Program-made: the position numbers and the translations under genes
Assembly: GCA_963740765.1 (NCBI GenBank)
Contig: CAVUFN010000015.1
Location: 62,001 to 126,000 of the forward strand
Reading direction: 5' to 3'
Length of the DNA: 64,000 nucleotides
From: DATLGB01 sp963740765
GTDB lineage: Bacteria; Actinomycetota; Thermoleophilia; Solirubrobacterales; Solirubrobacteraceae
Notes under the pieces: model-generated
The model's database searches: none
The model's input: the letters and a program-made list of their open reading frames with translations, nothing else
What the model was told of the DNA's origin: nothing
Part shown: in pieces, positions 48,406-57,906 of the stretch
How the letters are laid out: every line of letters begins with the position of its first letter
Numbering within the stretch: the first letter of the stretch is position 1

Positions 48406-49306
48406 CGCGCTTCCCGCCGCGCGCCGGACCGCTGCGCCGTCCAGCGCCGACCTGCGCGGCGACGAGATGCTCGGCACGGCCTTCCCGGCGGCGCGGCTGC
48501 TGCTCGTCGAGCAGCCGTTCCCGTGGGGGCCGGAGGGCCTGCGCACCTCGCGCTTCGACCCGCAGACCGCGCTCGCGCGTGGAGGCACGCGGCCGCGAGG
48601 AGGGCGTGCGCGTGCAGGCCATCCGCCGTCTGGGCCGCGACGCCGAGCCGCACCGCCGGCGGTGGACGGCCGTCGACACGCGCGACGCGGCACGGTCCGC
48701 TTCGGCCGTCGTTCGACGCGGACGCCGAGCTGCTCGAGCATCCCGCTCGACGGCAGCACGGGGGAGCCCGACCCGGAGCCGCTCTACCTGGTCTGCACCC
48801 ACGGCCGTCACGACCCCTGCTGCGCCTCGCGCGGGCGCCCGCTGGTCACGCGGCTGGCCGCGCAGCGGCCCGGTCGCGTCTGGCAGGCGAGCCACCTCGG
48901 CGGCTGCCGCTTCGCGCCGACCGTGCTCGTGCTGCCGCTCGGCCTGATGTACGGGCGCTTCGCCGCCGGACGGACGCGGAGGCGCTCGTGGCCGCGACGG
49001 ACGCCGGCGAGGTGCTGGCCGGGCTACCTGCGCGGGCGCATCGGCCTCCCGCCCGCCGCCCAGGCCGCCCTGGCCTTCGCCCACGAGCGCCTCGGCGTGG
49101 CCCGCGCCGGCGACCTCGTGCTCGTCTCGGCGACGACGCTCAGCAGCACGCGGGTGCGCGTCTGCCTCGCGACGCCGGACGGGCCCTACGACGTCACCGT
49201 CGAGCGTGGCCGCGTCGACGCCTCCGGTCTCACCTGCGCCGCGCCCGGCCCGGCCTGGTTCATGGCCCACCGGGCGGTGGCGATCGAGCCGGCAACCGCC
49301 GCCTGA
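48402..49306 (+). CDS. Sucrase/ferredoxin-like family protein (thioredoxin-fold, possible Fe-S), frameshifted
   Basis: GTG 48402 overlaps the oxygenase stop (GTGA). Family features are GTAFPAARLLLVEQPFPWG, the cysteine block LVCTHGRHDPCCASRGRPL and the following SHLGGCRFAPTVLVLP. The C-terminus is DVTVERGRVDASGLTCAAPG. In yeast Apd1, a relative, the matching Cys/His residues bind a [2Fe-2S] cluster. Bacterial members are poorly known. Extra bases lie near 48440, 48590, 48705, 48745 and 48970. Tight coupling to the oxygenase suggests it supplies electrons to, or works on the product of, that enzyme. This is inference. Confidence 0.82.
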
Positions 49307-49334
49307 ACTCGCTGCATCGCGCATACTTCGGCCG

Positions 49335-51556
49335 ATGCGCCGACTCGGGTCCGTCGTCATCGCCATGCTCGTCCTCGCCGCCCCGGCGAGCGCCGCCGAA
49401 CTCGACGCCCACGGGAGCGTCCGGCAGGTCTACGCGACCGGGATCAGGCCCGGCACGGAGATCACGCTCGCCGACGCCGGCCGGCAAGACGGTCCTCAAG
49501 CAGAAGGCGACGTCGCTGGGCGGCGTCCTCTTCCGCGCGTGTCAAGCCAGGCGCCGGCTACACGCTGTCCGCCGGCGCCGACCGCGTCCGCCCCGGTCAC
49601 GGTCCTCTCCGCACAGTCGGCCCCGCCGGACGCCGAAGGTCTACGACCAGGAGATCCCGGCCAGCGGCTACGGCTACCTGACCACCCGCGACGGGACGAA
49701 GCTCTCGCTGTTCGTACGACCGCCGTCGAACGTCACGAGCGTCGCCCCGATCAAGGTCCCGACGCTGCCCGACTCGACGCCCAAGCCGACCCTGATCGAG
49801 TACGCCGGCTACGGCTACGCGGACCCGGACGGTCCGCAGAGCGGCATCGCGATCCTCGCCAACCTCATGGGCTTCACGGTCGTCAACGTCAACATGCGCG
49901 GCACGGGCTGCTAGCGGCGGCGCCTTCGACTTCTTCGAGCCGCTGCAGAGCCTCGACGGCTACGACGTCATCGAGACGATCGCCCGCCAGCCGTGGGTGC
50001 GCCAACCACCAGCGTCGGGATGATGGGCATCTCCTACGGCGGCATCAGCCAGCTCTTCACGGCGCAGACGCGCCCGCCGAGCCTGGCCGCCATCTCGCCG
50101 CTGTCGCGTGCTCGACCAGACGCAGACGACGCTGTACCCGGGCGGCATCCTCAACACGGGCTTCGCGCTCAACTGGGCCAAGGAGCGCGTCCACGACGCC
50201 ATGCCCGCCGGCCGAGGACGCGGGACAGGAGTGGGCGTCCAAGCGCATCAAGGAGGGCGACGCGATCTGCAACGGCAACCAGACGCTGCACGCCAACGCG
50301 GTCGACCTGCTGCGCAAGGTCCGCGAGAACGACCACTACGTGCCCAAGGTCGCCGACCCGCTGTCGCCGCTCACCTTCGTCGACAAGATCGACGTGCCCG
50401 TGTTCATGGCCTGCCAGTGGACGGACGAGCAGACGGGCGGCCACTGCCCGACGCTCGCCGCGCAGCATGACCGGCACCGACGCGCAAGTGGTTCACCTTC
50501 ACCAACGGCACCCACGTCGACTCGCTCGGCGCCGGAGACGTTCAACCGCTGGTACGACTTCCTGCAGCTCTACGTCGCCGGGCAGGCGCCGATCGCCAAC
50601 GCGGCGGTCTATCCGGGCCGCCGCGCCGGTCGATCTACGAGGAGGCGATGGGGATCTCCGGCGTGACGCTTCCCGCCCGACCCGATCCAGCAGCAGCCGA
50701 CCTACGCCGGCGCGCGCGCCGCCTTCGAGAGCCCAGCCGCCGGTCCGCGATCCTGTTCGACAACGGCGCCGGCGGCTCGAGCCCCGGCATGCCGCTGCCC
50801 GGCTTCGAGCAGTCGTTCGACGCGCTTCCCGGTCCCCGGCACGACGGCCGCTCGTGGTACCTCGGCCGGCGGCGCGCTCGGCGACGCAAGCCGGCAGCCA
50901 GGACACCGTTCACCTGGGACCCGAAGGCGCGCACGGCGACGAACTTCACGGGCGACACCGCCGCGGGCGAGGACGGCCTGTGGACCGCCACGCCGCCGTA
51001 CCAGTGGCAGTCAGCCGCCGGAGGGCAGCGCCGCCTCCTACGTGACCGCGCCGCTGGAGGACGACAGACGGTGATCGGCGCCGGCTACGTGCGCGCCTGG
51101 GTCAAGTCGCCGACGCCGCAACGTCGACCTCCAGGCCACGATCACGCGAGGTCCGGCCCGACGGCAAGGAGACGTTCGTGCAGGGCGGCTGGCTGCGGGC
51201 CAACGAGCGCAAGCTCGACGCCGCCAAGAGCACGCCGCTCGAGCCCGTCCTCAGCCTGCGCAAGCGCGACGTCGCGCCGCTGCAGCGCGGGCGGCTACAC
51301 GACGGTGACGATCCCGCTCTACTACCAGGGCCACGCCTACCGCAAGGGCTCGCGCATCCGCGTACTGCTCACCGCGCCGGACGGCGACCAGCCGATCTGG
51401 GCGTTCAAGACGTCGCCGCGGAAGCCGACGACGGTCACCGTGCGCCGCCGCGGCTCGAAGCTGGTGCTCCCGGTCGTGCCCGGCGTCGAGGTCCCGACAC
51501 CGCTGCCCCCGTGCCCGGGGCTGCGCGGGGAACCATGCCGGGACTTCGCGGGGTAG
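49335..51556 (+). CDS. Secreted S15/CocE-type peptidase-esterase, copy 1, frameshifted
   Basis: ATG 49335 begins a signal peptide (LGSVVIAMLVLAAPASAAE). The alpha/beta-hydrolase domain has VNVNMRGTGC, the nucleophile elbow GISYGGISQLF and VADPLSPLTFVDKIDVPVFM. A C-terminal jelly-roll domain follows (VQGGWLRANERKLDA, PLYYQGHAYRKGSRIRVLLT). These are features of X-Pro dipeptidyl-peptidase/CocE/NonD enzymes. At least ten single-base shifts break the frame. One creates an apparent TAG at 49912 where copy 2 reads GCSGGAFD. It ends CPGLRGEPCRDFAG. Confidence 0.85.
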
Positions 51557-51566
51557 CTTCTCCCGT

Positions 51567-53736
51567 ATGAGAAGAGCCTGGGTCCTGGTGTGTGCGGTCG
51601 CGACAGTCGGAGCGGCCGCCGCCCCGGCTTCGGCCTTCGACGCGCACGGGAGCGTCCGGTCGGTGTACGCGACCGGGCTCAAGCCTGGGGAGAAGACGGT
51701 CCTGGTCGGCGTCGGCCGGCAGCGGGCCACCAAGCTGGGCGGCGTCGTCTACCGCGGCGTCAAGGCCGGCCGCCACCGGCTGGGCGCCGCGGGCACGGCG
51801 AAGACGGTGAAGGTCCTCAGCGGGAAGTCGACACCCCCGAGCACGAGGAGCTACCGCCAGAAGCTCCCCGCCTCGGGCTACGGCTACATGCGGATGCGCG
51901 ACGGCACGAAGCTCGCCTACTCCGTCCGCCCGGCCGCCGGCGACGGGCCGCACCCGACGCTGATCGAGTACGCCGGCTACGGCTACGCCCGGCCGAGCAG
52001 CCCGCAGAGCGGCATCGCCGCCCTCGCGAACCTCCTCGGCTTCACCGTCGTCGACGTCAACATGCGCGGCACCGGCTGCTCCGGCGGCGCCTTCGACTAC
52101 TTCGACCGCCTGCAGAGCCTGGACGGCTACGACGTCATCGAGACGGTCGCCCGCCAGCCCTGGGTCACGAACGGCAAGGTCGGGATGATGGGCATCTCCT
52201 ACGGCGGCATCAGCCAGCTGTTCGTCGCCCAGACGCGCCCGCCGAGCCTGGCGGCGATCTCGCCGCTGAGCGTGATCGACCAGACCCAGACGACGCTCTA
52301 CCCCGGCGGCATCCTCAACACGGGCTTCGCGCTCAGCTGGGCGGAGGACCGCGTCGACGACGCGCGGCCGGCCACGGCGGAGACCGGCCAGGACTGGGCC
52401 TACGAGCGCATCCAGGGCGGCGACGAGACGTGCAAGGCCAACCAGGTCCTGCACGCGAGGCGGTCGACCTGATCGCCAAGAACCGCGCCAACAGCACCTA
52501 CCGGCCGAAGGTCGCCGACCCGCTGTCGCCGCTCACCTTCGTCAAGAAGATCGACGTGCCGGTGTTCATGGCCTGCCAGTTCACCGACGAGCAGACGGGC
52601 GGCCACTGCCCGACCCTGGCCGGCGCGTTCTCGGGGACGGACCGCAAGTGGTTCACGTTCACCAACGGCGTGCACACGGACTCGCTGGACCCTGCGACCT
52701 TCAACCGCTGGTTCGACTTCCTCAAGCTCTACGTGGCCAAGGAGGCGCCGGCGCAAGACCGCGGCGCTCCTACAAGGACCTCGCGCCGATCGTCTACGGG
52801 ACGGCACTGGGCATCCCGGACGTCCCCGCTTCCCGGCCGACCCGATCCAGGACGCCAGCGACTACGGCGCCGCGCAGAAGGCGTTCGAGGCGCTGCCCGT
52901 CGGTGCGCGTGCTGTTCGACAACGGCGCCGGCGGCAAGCCCGGCTACCCGCTGCCCGGCTTCGAGCGGACCTTCGCCCGCTGGCCCGCGCCCGGCACCAC
53001 CGGCCGCCGCTGGTTCCTGCGCGACAAGCGGCCTGCTCGACGGCGCGAAGCCCGGCGCACGCCCGGTGAGGACTTCTTCACCTGGGACGCCGACGCCCGC
53101 GCCGCCACGAACTTCACCGGCAACACCGCGTCCGGCCCGAACGGCCTGTGGACGGCGACGCCGCCCTACGCCTGGGTGCAGCCGCCCGCCGGCAGCGCCG
53201 CGTCCTACGTCACGGAGCCGCTGACGGAGGACGTCACGGTGCTCGGCAGCGGCTACGTGAAGGCGTGGGTGCGCTCGTCCGCGCCGCGGACCGACCTCCA
53301 GGCGACGATCACCGAGGTCCGGCCCGACGGCAAGGAGACCTTCGTCCAGGGCGGCTGGCTACGGGGCGACCTGCGCGCGCTCGACGCCGAGAAGAGCACC
53401 CCGCTGGCGCCCGTGCTCAGCCTGCGCAAGCGCGACATCAGCCCGCTGCGCGCCAACGGCTTCACGGCCGTCACCATCCCGCTCTACTACCAGGGCCACG
53501 CGTACCGGGCCGGCTCGCGCCTGCGGGTGACGATCTCGGCGCCGAACGGCGACCAGCCCGTCTGGTCGTTCGGGGAGACGAAGCCGGACGGGACCGCGCA
53601 GGTCACCATCGCCCGCTCGCCGACCAGGCCCTCGCAGCTCGTGCTGCCGACGGTGGCCGGCGACGTCCCGACCCCGCTGCCGCCGTGTCCCGGCCTGCGC
53701 GGCGAACCGTGCCGCGACTATCCCGGAGGCGCGTGA
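51567..53736 (+). CDS. Secreted S15/CocE-type peptidase-esterase, copy 2, frameshifted
   Basis: ATG 51567 begins a signal peptide (AWVLVCAVATVGAAAAPASA). It is strongly similar to copy 1 along its length: DAHGSVRSVYATGLKPGEKT, TLIEYAGYGYARPSSPQSGI, the elbow GISYGGISQLFVAQ, YPGGILNTGFALSW and the same C-terminal jelly roll with FVQGGWLRGDLRALDAEK. The first ~290 residues are intact. Shifts near 52460, 52755, 52800-52905 and 53025-53060 break the rest. The two copies must come from a tandem duplication. The stop overlaps the polymerase-domain gene's GTG. Confidence 0.87.
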
Positions 53737-54740
53737 GCGAGGAGACGATCCTGGAGCTGGCCGGGCGCGAGGTGCGGATCACGAGCCCGGACAAGGTGCT
53801 CTTCGACCGACGCGGCACCAAGCTCGAGCTGATCGAGTACTACGCGGCGGTCGAGGCGCCGCTGATGCGCACGATGGGCGGCCGGCCGGTGCTGCTGCAG
53901 CGCTTCCCGCGCGGCGTCGGCGGCCCGAACTTCTTCCAGAAGCGGATCCCGGAGAACGCGCCGGAGTGGCTGGAGACGACGACGGTGCAGACGGTCAACG
54001 GGACGCCGTCGCGCGCGCTGGTGATCGCCGACGTCGCGCACGTCGCGTGGGCGGTCAACCTGGCCTGCCTGGGCTTCCACGTGTGGCCGATGCTGGCCGC
54101 CGACCCCGAGCACTGCCGACGAGCTGCGCCTGGACCTCGACCCGTCAGCCGGGCACCGACTTCGCCGACGTGCGCGATCGCCGCCCACGAGCTCGAAGGC
54201 GCTGCTCGACGAGCTCGGGATCGTCGCCTACCCGAAGACGACCGGCAACCGCGGGCTGCACGTCTACGTCCGCCTCGAGCCGCGCTGGGACTCCTACGAG
54301 GTGCGCTTCGCCGCCGTGGCGGCGGCGCGCGAGCTCGAGCGGCCGCCGCCCGGACGTGATCACGGCCGCGTGGTGGAAGGAGGAGCGCGGCGAGCGCGTC
54401 TTCGTCGACTACAACCAGAACGCGCCGCACAAGACCGTCTTCGGCGCCTGGTCGGTGCGGGCGCGCGCCGGAGGCGCAGGTCTCGACGCCGATCGCGCTG
54501 GGACGAGCTCGACGACGATCCACCCCGACGAGCTGACGCTGGCGCGTCACCGGTCGCTCGAGCGCGACGGCGACCCGTGGGCGGCGATCAACGACGCGCC
54601 GCAGTCGCTCGAGCCGCTGCTGGCGATGCACCGCGCGCGACCGCGAGCGCGGCCTGCTCGACGCGCCGTGGCCGCCCGTCTACCCCAAGCAGCCCGACGA
54701 GCCGCCGCGCGTCGCGCCGTCCCGGGCCAAGAAGGCCTAG
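53733..54740 (+). CDS. LigD-type polymerase/primase domain protein (stand-alone), frameshifted
   Basis: GTG 53733 overlaps the previous stop. The protein starts SEETILELAGREVRITSPDK and reads VLLQRFPRGVGGPNFFQKRI, the LigD PolDom start. The metal-binding DxD is in LRLDLDPQ, followed by ELKALLDELGIVAYPKTTGN and GLHVYVRLEP. The motif VDYNQNAPHKTVFGAWSVRA follows. It ends PPRVAPSRAKKA at TAG 54738. In mycobacteria this domain fills gaps during non-homologous end joining. Here ligase and nuclease domains are absent, and no Ku gene is in the window. Extra bases occur near 54117, 54150, 54195, 54345, 54470 and 54640. Confidence 0.88.
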
Positions 54741-56053
54741 TGGAACTTCGCGTAGAGGTCTGGGAACCGGCCGGCGGGATCGAGGTCGGCCTTCGCGGCC
54801 TCCCACGCCGGACGGTCGTAGATCTCCCAGAAGCGCTCGGGCGTGTGGTGGTTGCGCGAGATGAGCGTCTTGATGCCGCCCAGCTCGTAGGTCTTGGCCT
54901 CGAGCGCCGCCGACAGGTCGAGTCGCGGCCGGTGTTGCGCTTGCCGTAGACCGCGCAGTCGATCATCAGCTCGCCGCGCCAGGCCGGCGCCGTGCTCCGG
55001 CTCGATCCACGGGTACGGCTCGTCGACGCGGTAGGGGACGATCCACAGCGGCCAGAAGTCGAACGTCTCGCGCGTACCAACCCCAGAAGTCGGCGAAGCG
55101 GCGCACGGGGATGAAGACGTCGACGACGACGTCGGGACGCTTGCGCAGCCGGCCGAGCAGCGGCCCGAGGCGCGCGCTCCAGCGGATCAGGTTCGTCCGA
55201 GCCGAGGAACCAGCGGCCGAGCAGCCGCCGCACCGGCTGCCACTCCAGCGGCGGGGCCGTGCGCGAGAGCCAGTGGCACTCCGCGTCGTAGCGGAAGCAG
55301 TAGTCGAAGGTCGTCAGCCGGTCGTGCTCGCAGCCGTGCGGTGCTCTTGTAGAAGATGCTCGCGTCGCCGCCGTAGTCGCGACGTCGGCCCGGCCTCCGT
55401 CGGTGAAGCGCCCGAGGCAGAGCACGAGGTGGTCGGGCGCGTGGACGATGCCGTCGACGAAGTCGAAGTCGCCCGTCGGCGCAGCGCTCGCGCAGGTCGG
55501 CCTCGAAGGCGGCGAAGGTCGCGGTGGTGGTGGTAGGTCATCGCCACGAACGGCTGCGCCGTCGACGAGCGCGAAGGTGATCCGGGTGAGGATCGCCGAG
55601 CGTCCCGTAGGAGCCGTGGACCATGTGGAACAGCTCGTCGCCCGGGCCGAGCACGCGCCGCTCGCCCGTCCCGTCGACGACCTCGTACTCCGTGCAGGTG
55701 TCGTGGAAGCCGCCGTAGCGGTAGGACATCGACTCCACGGAGCAGCCCGCGACCGCGCCGCCGAGCGTGATGCCCTCGAGCTCGGGCACCACCTTCGGGA
55801 GCAGCCCGTGCGCGCAGGGTGCGCGCGCACGACGTCCGCGAAGGTCGCGCCCGGCTCGGCCGTGCACGTCCGCGCCTCCAGCGTCGACCTCGAGGATCTC
55901 GCGCAGCGCCGACACGTCGACCGCGGCGCCGGAGAAGCGTCCGTCCCCCGGGCGCGGCACGAAGTGGTGGACACCGCCCTTGTGGACGTGGACCCGGCCG
56001 GTCGCCGCCCGCATCTGGTCGCAGACCGCGGCGACGCGCTCTTCGTGGGTCAC
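54737..56053 (-). CDS. FAD-linked oxidase, DHCR24/DIMINUTO-like, frameshifted
   Basis: GTG 56053 overlaps the TfoX-N stop. The protein reads THEERVAAVCDQMRAATGRV, HKGGVHHFVPRPGD and the FAD-binding PELEGITLGGAVAGCSVESM with SYRYGGFHDTCTEYEVVDGT. That is the pattern of delta-24-sterol reductase-like (DWF1) members of the FAD-linked oxidase superfamily. The end is FWEIYDRPAWEAAKADLDPA then GRFPDLYAKFH. At least eight shifts break it. Sterol reduction is unlikely to be assumed in this bacterium, so the substrate is open. The stop overlaps the convergent LigD-type gene. Confidence 0.82.
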
Positions 56054-56376
56054 TTCGGCGGGAGCCCGGCGACCTGGTCGAGCGCCGCGTCGACCCAGCG
56101 CGCGAGGTCCTCGTCCTCGGCGACGCGCTCGGCCGCCACGATCACCCAGCCCTTCATCCGGTCGCCGGCCATGGGGGAGACGCCCGGGAGCGCGAGCTTG
56201 GCCTCCCACTCGTCGCGACCCGTACGGGCGAGCAGGCCGCCCGAGCGCGACGCCGCCACCGCCATGTGACCGCGGATCAGGAACCCCAGCCCGCCGAACA
56301 TCTTCTTCTCGGTGATGTCCCACTCGTCCGCCAGCACCTTGCGGATGCGGTCGGCGAGGTGCTCGTCGTAGGCCAT
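56050..56376 (-). CDS. TfoX N-terminal domain protein
   Basis: This is a 108-residue intact frame from ATG 56376. TfoX-N features are AYDEHLADRIRKVLADEWDI, EKKMFGGLGFLIRGHMAVAA and GDRMKGWVIVAAERVAEDED. Single-domain TfoX-N proteins are widespread in non-competent bacteria and their role is unknown. It is coupled through GTGA to the FAD oxidase gene. Divergent from the HD gene, with 21 bases between the two starts. Confidence 0.88.
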   Translation of the reverse strand: MAYDEHLADRIRKVLADEWDITEKKMFGGLGFLIRGHMAVAASRSGGLLARTGRDEWEAKLALPGVSPMAGDRMKGWVIVAAERVAEDEDLARWVDAALDQVAGLPPK

Positions 56377-56397
56377 CGCGCCGTATCGTCGCACGGG

Positions 56398-57057
56398 ATG
56401 GCCGAGTCGTTCACCGAGACGCCGCTGCTCACGGAGCGCTTCGACCAGGCGCTGCACTACGCGACCCGCCACCACGCCCGGCAGCTGCGCAAGGGGACGC
56501 CCGTCCCGTACACCGCGCACCTGCTCGCGGTGGCCTCGCTCGTGCTCGAGATGCACGGCGACGGAGGACGAGGCGATCGCCGGCCTCCTCCACGACGTGG
56601 TCGAGGACGGCGGCGGCTCGCGCGGCGCTGGCGGAGATCGAGGCCGCCTTCGGCGCCGACGTCGCCGCGATGGTGCTGGCCAACAGCGACAGCGTCGACG
56701 AGGGGGAGGAGAAGGGCCCCTGGTACGAGCGCAAGCGCTCCTACATCGAGGGGATGGTCACCAAGACGCCCGGCGGCCCTGCGCGTCTCCCTGGCCGACA
56801 AGCTCCACAACGCGCGCTCGATCCTCATCGACTACCGCACCCACGGCGACGAGGTGTGGGCGCGCTTCAAGCAGGGCCAGGGCCTCGCCACCCGCGTCTA
56901 CTACCGCGAGCTGGTGAAGGCCTTCGAGCGCGAGCGGGAGCGCATGGGCGAGTTCGCCGGCCCGGCGATCGACGAACTGCGCCGCACGGTCGAGGCGATC
57001 ACCGCGCTGGCCGAGACCCACCAGGGGCCGGATCGTCGCGTAGGGTTCGACGCATGA
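56398..57057 (+). CDS. HD-domain phosphohydrolase resembling small alarmone hydrolases, frameshifted
   Basis: ATG 56398 begins TETPLLTERFDQALHYATRH. The HD metal site is spread over RHHARQLRKGTPVPYTAHLL (first His), GLLHDVVEDGG (HD pair) and LADKLHNARSILIDYRTHGD (last Asp). This order matches RelA/SpoT hydrolase and MESH1-like domains, so (p)ppGpp or NADPH hydrolysis is plausible. No synthetase domain is present. Extra bases lie near 56568, 56622 and 56778. The stop overlaps the next ATG (ATGA). Confidence 0.85.
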   Translation: MAESFTETPLLTERFDQALHYATRHHARQLRKGTPVPYTAHLLAVASLVLEMHGDGGRGDRRPPPRRGRGRRRLARRWRRSRPPSAPTSPRWCWPTATASTRGRRRAPGTSASAPTSRGWSPRRPAALRVSLADKLHNARSILIDYRTHGDEVWARFKQGQGLATRVYYRELVKAFERERERMGEFAGPAIDELRRTVEAITALAETHQGPDRRVGFDA

Positions 57058-57530
57058 TCGCCACCATCGCCGCCATCGCGCTCGCCACCGCGTCCGCCAC
57101 GCCCGCGAAGGTGACGCCGACGCGCGTCGGCGGCGTCAAGCTCGGCATGCTCCACGCCGCCGCGCAGGACAAGGGCCTCGTCGGCCGCGCCCGGGTGGGC
57201 TGCGAGCTCGAGGGCCCCGGCACCCGCGCCGCCGTGCTGCGCGCGCCGCTGAAGGGCGCCGTCGAGCTGAGCCGCAAGAGCCCGCGCCGCATCAAGAGCA
57301 TCGTCGTCACCAAGAACGCGACCGCCCGTGGCGTCGCCATCGGGGACGGCCGCGCCAAGGTCAAGGCGGCGTTCCCGAAGGCGAAGTTCGACGAGTCCGT
57401 GCAGGAGACGTTCGGCATCACGCTCGTGCGCATCCCCAAGGACGGCGGTGGCCGCATGCAGATGGCCCTCGACGCCGACACGGACAGGGTCACCGAGTTC
57501 GGCGTCCCGTACATCCGCTTCTGCGAGTAG
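57054..57530 (+). CDS. Small exported protein of unknown function
   Basis: This is a 158-residue intact frame from ATG 57054, coupled to the HD gene. A short hydrophobic start (IATIAAIALATASATPAKVT) may be a signal peptide. The rest is a small beta-rich domain (VGGVKLGMLHAAAQDKGLVG, IKSIVVTKNATARGVAIGDG) with two cysteines (VGCELEG and the last but one residue), possibly a disulfide. The pattern 'TPTRVGGVKLGM...' recalls exported proteins of unknown function that are common in Solirubrobacterales. Confidence 0.75.
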   Translation: MIATIAAIALATASATPAKVTPTRVGGVKLGMLHAAAQDKGLVGRARVGCELEGPGTRAAVLRAPLKGAVELSRKSPRRIKSIVVTKNATARGVAIGDGRAKVKAAFPKAKFDESVQETFGITLVRIPKDGGGRMQMALDADTDRVTEFGVPYIRFCE

Positions 57531-57906
57531 CCGCGGGGCGCATGCCCGCTGCCGCTGCCAGGCAGAGCAGAAGTAAGTGGTATGTGCACTCAGCGGGGTC
57601 AGGACACCGCTAAGCGCTCACGCGGTCCGCTTCTGGCGGGCGGAAGCGGACCGGCCGAGCGCCGAACCCACCCGAAGTTGCCATATAGGAAACTTTCGGT
57701 GGGTTCGCCTGCCGGCGCTCACGCTGTTGCTCTGAGGCAGAGGCAGCACTCGCCACGCAACCCCACGGAGCGTGGTGCCTGTGACACCCGTCGGATGTCG
57801 ATCAGACCATGGGCTGCCGAGTCAGGCTCCCGTTTGCGCACACGCCTGAAGGCAGAACCCGGCCGCAGCGGGGGCTGGTGCATGTTGCGCGGCGCGGCCT
57901 CTCCGC
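57531..57906. other. Structured intergenic element with nested inverted repeats
   Basis: These 376 bases lie between convergent genes and hold no convincing gene. They carry several long perfect stems: CGGTCCGCTTC (57623-57633) with GAAGCGGACCG (57643-57653); CGAACCCACC (57663-57672) with GGTGGGTTCG (57698-57707), whose loop contains a second pairing (AAGTT...AACTT) around ATAT; and an outer GAGCGCCG (57657-57664) with CGGCGCTC (57713-57720). GC content is locally lower than in nearby genes. It may be a non-coding RNA, a palindromic mobile repeat or a bidirectional terminator. Confidence 0.55.

Noticed and set aside
46506..48653. Long minus-strand open frame opposite the acidic repeat and oxygenase genes
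   Set aside because: Arg/Ala/Pro-rich translation without a recognisable fold. The plus strand has a ribosome-binding site, repeats and JmjC motifs.
49912..49914. In-frame TAG suggesting the first S15 peptidase is a pseudogene
   Set aside because: The neighbouring copy reads GCSGGAFD at the same place. The stop comes from one inserted T between TGC and AGC, and conservation continues beyond it.
57531..57906. tRNA gene in the structured intergenic element
   Set aside because: I looked for a T-arm TTC and acceptor pairing and found none. The stems are longer than tRNA arms and wrongly spaced.
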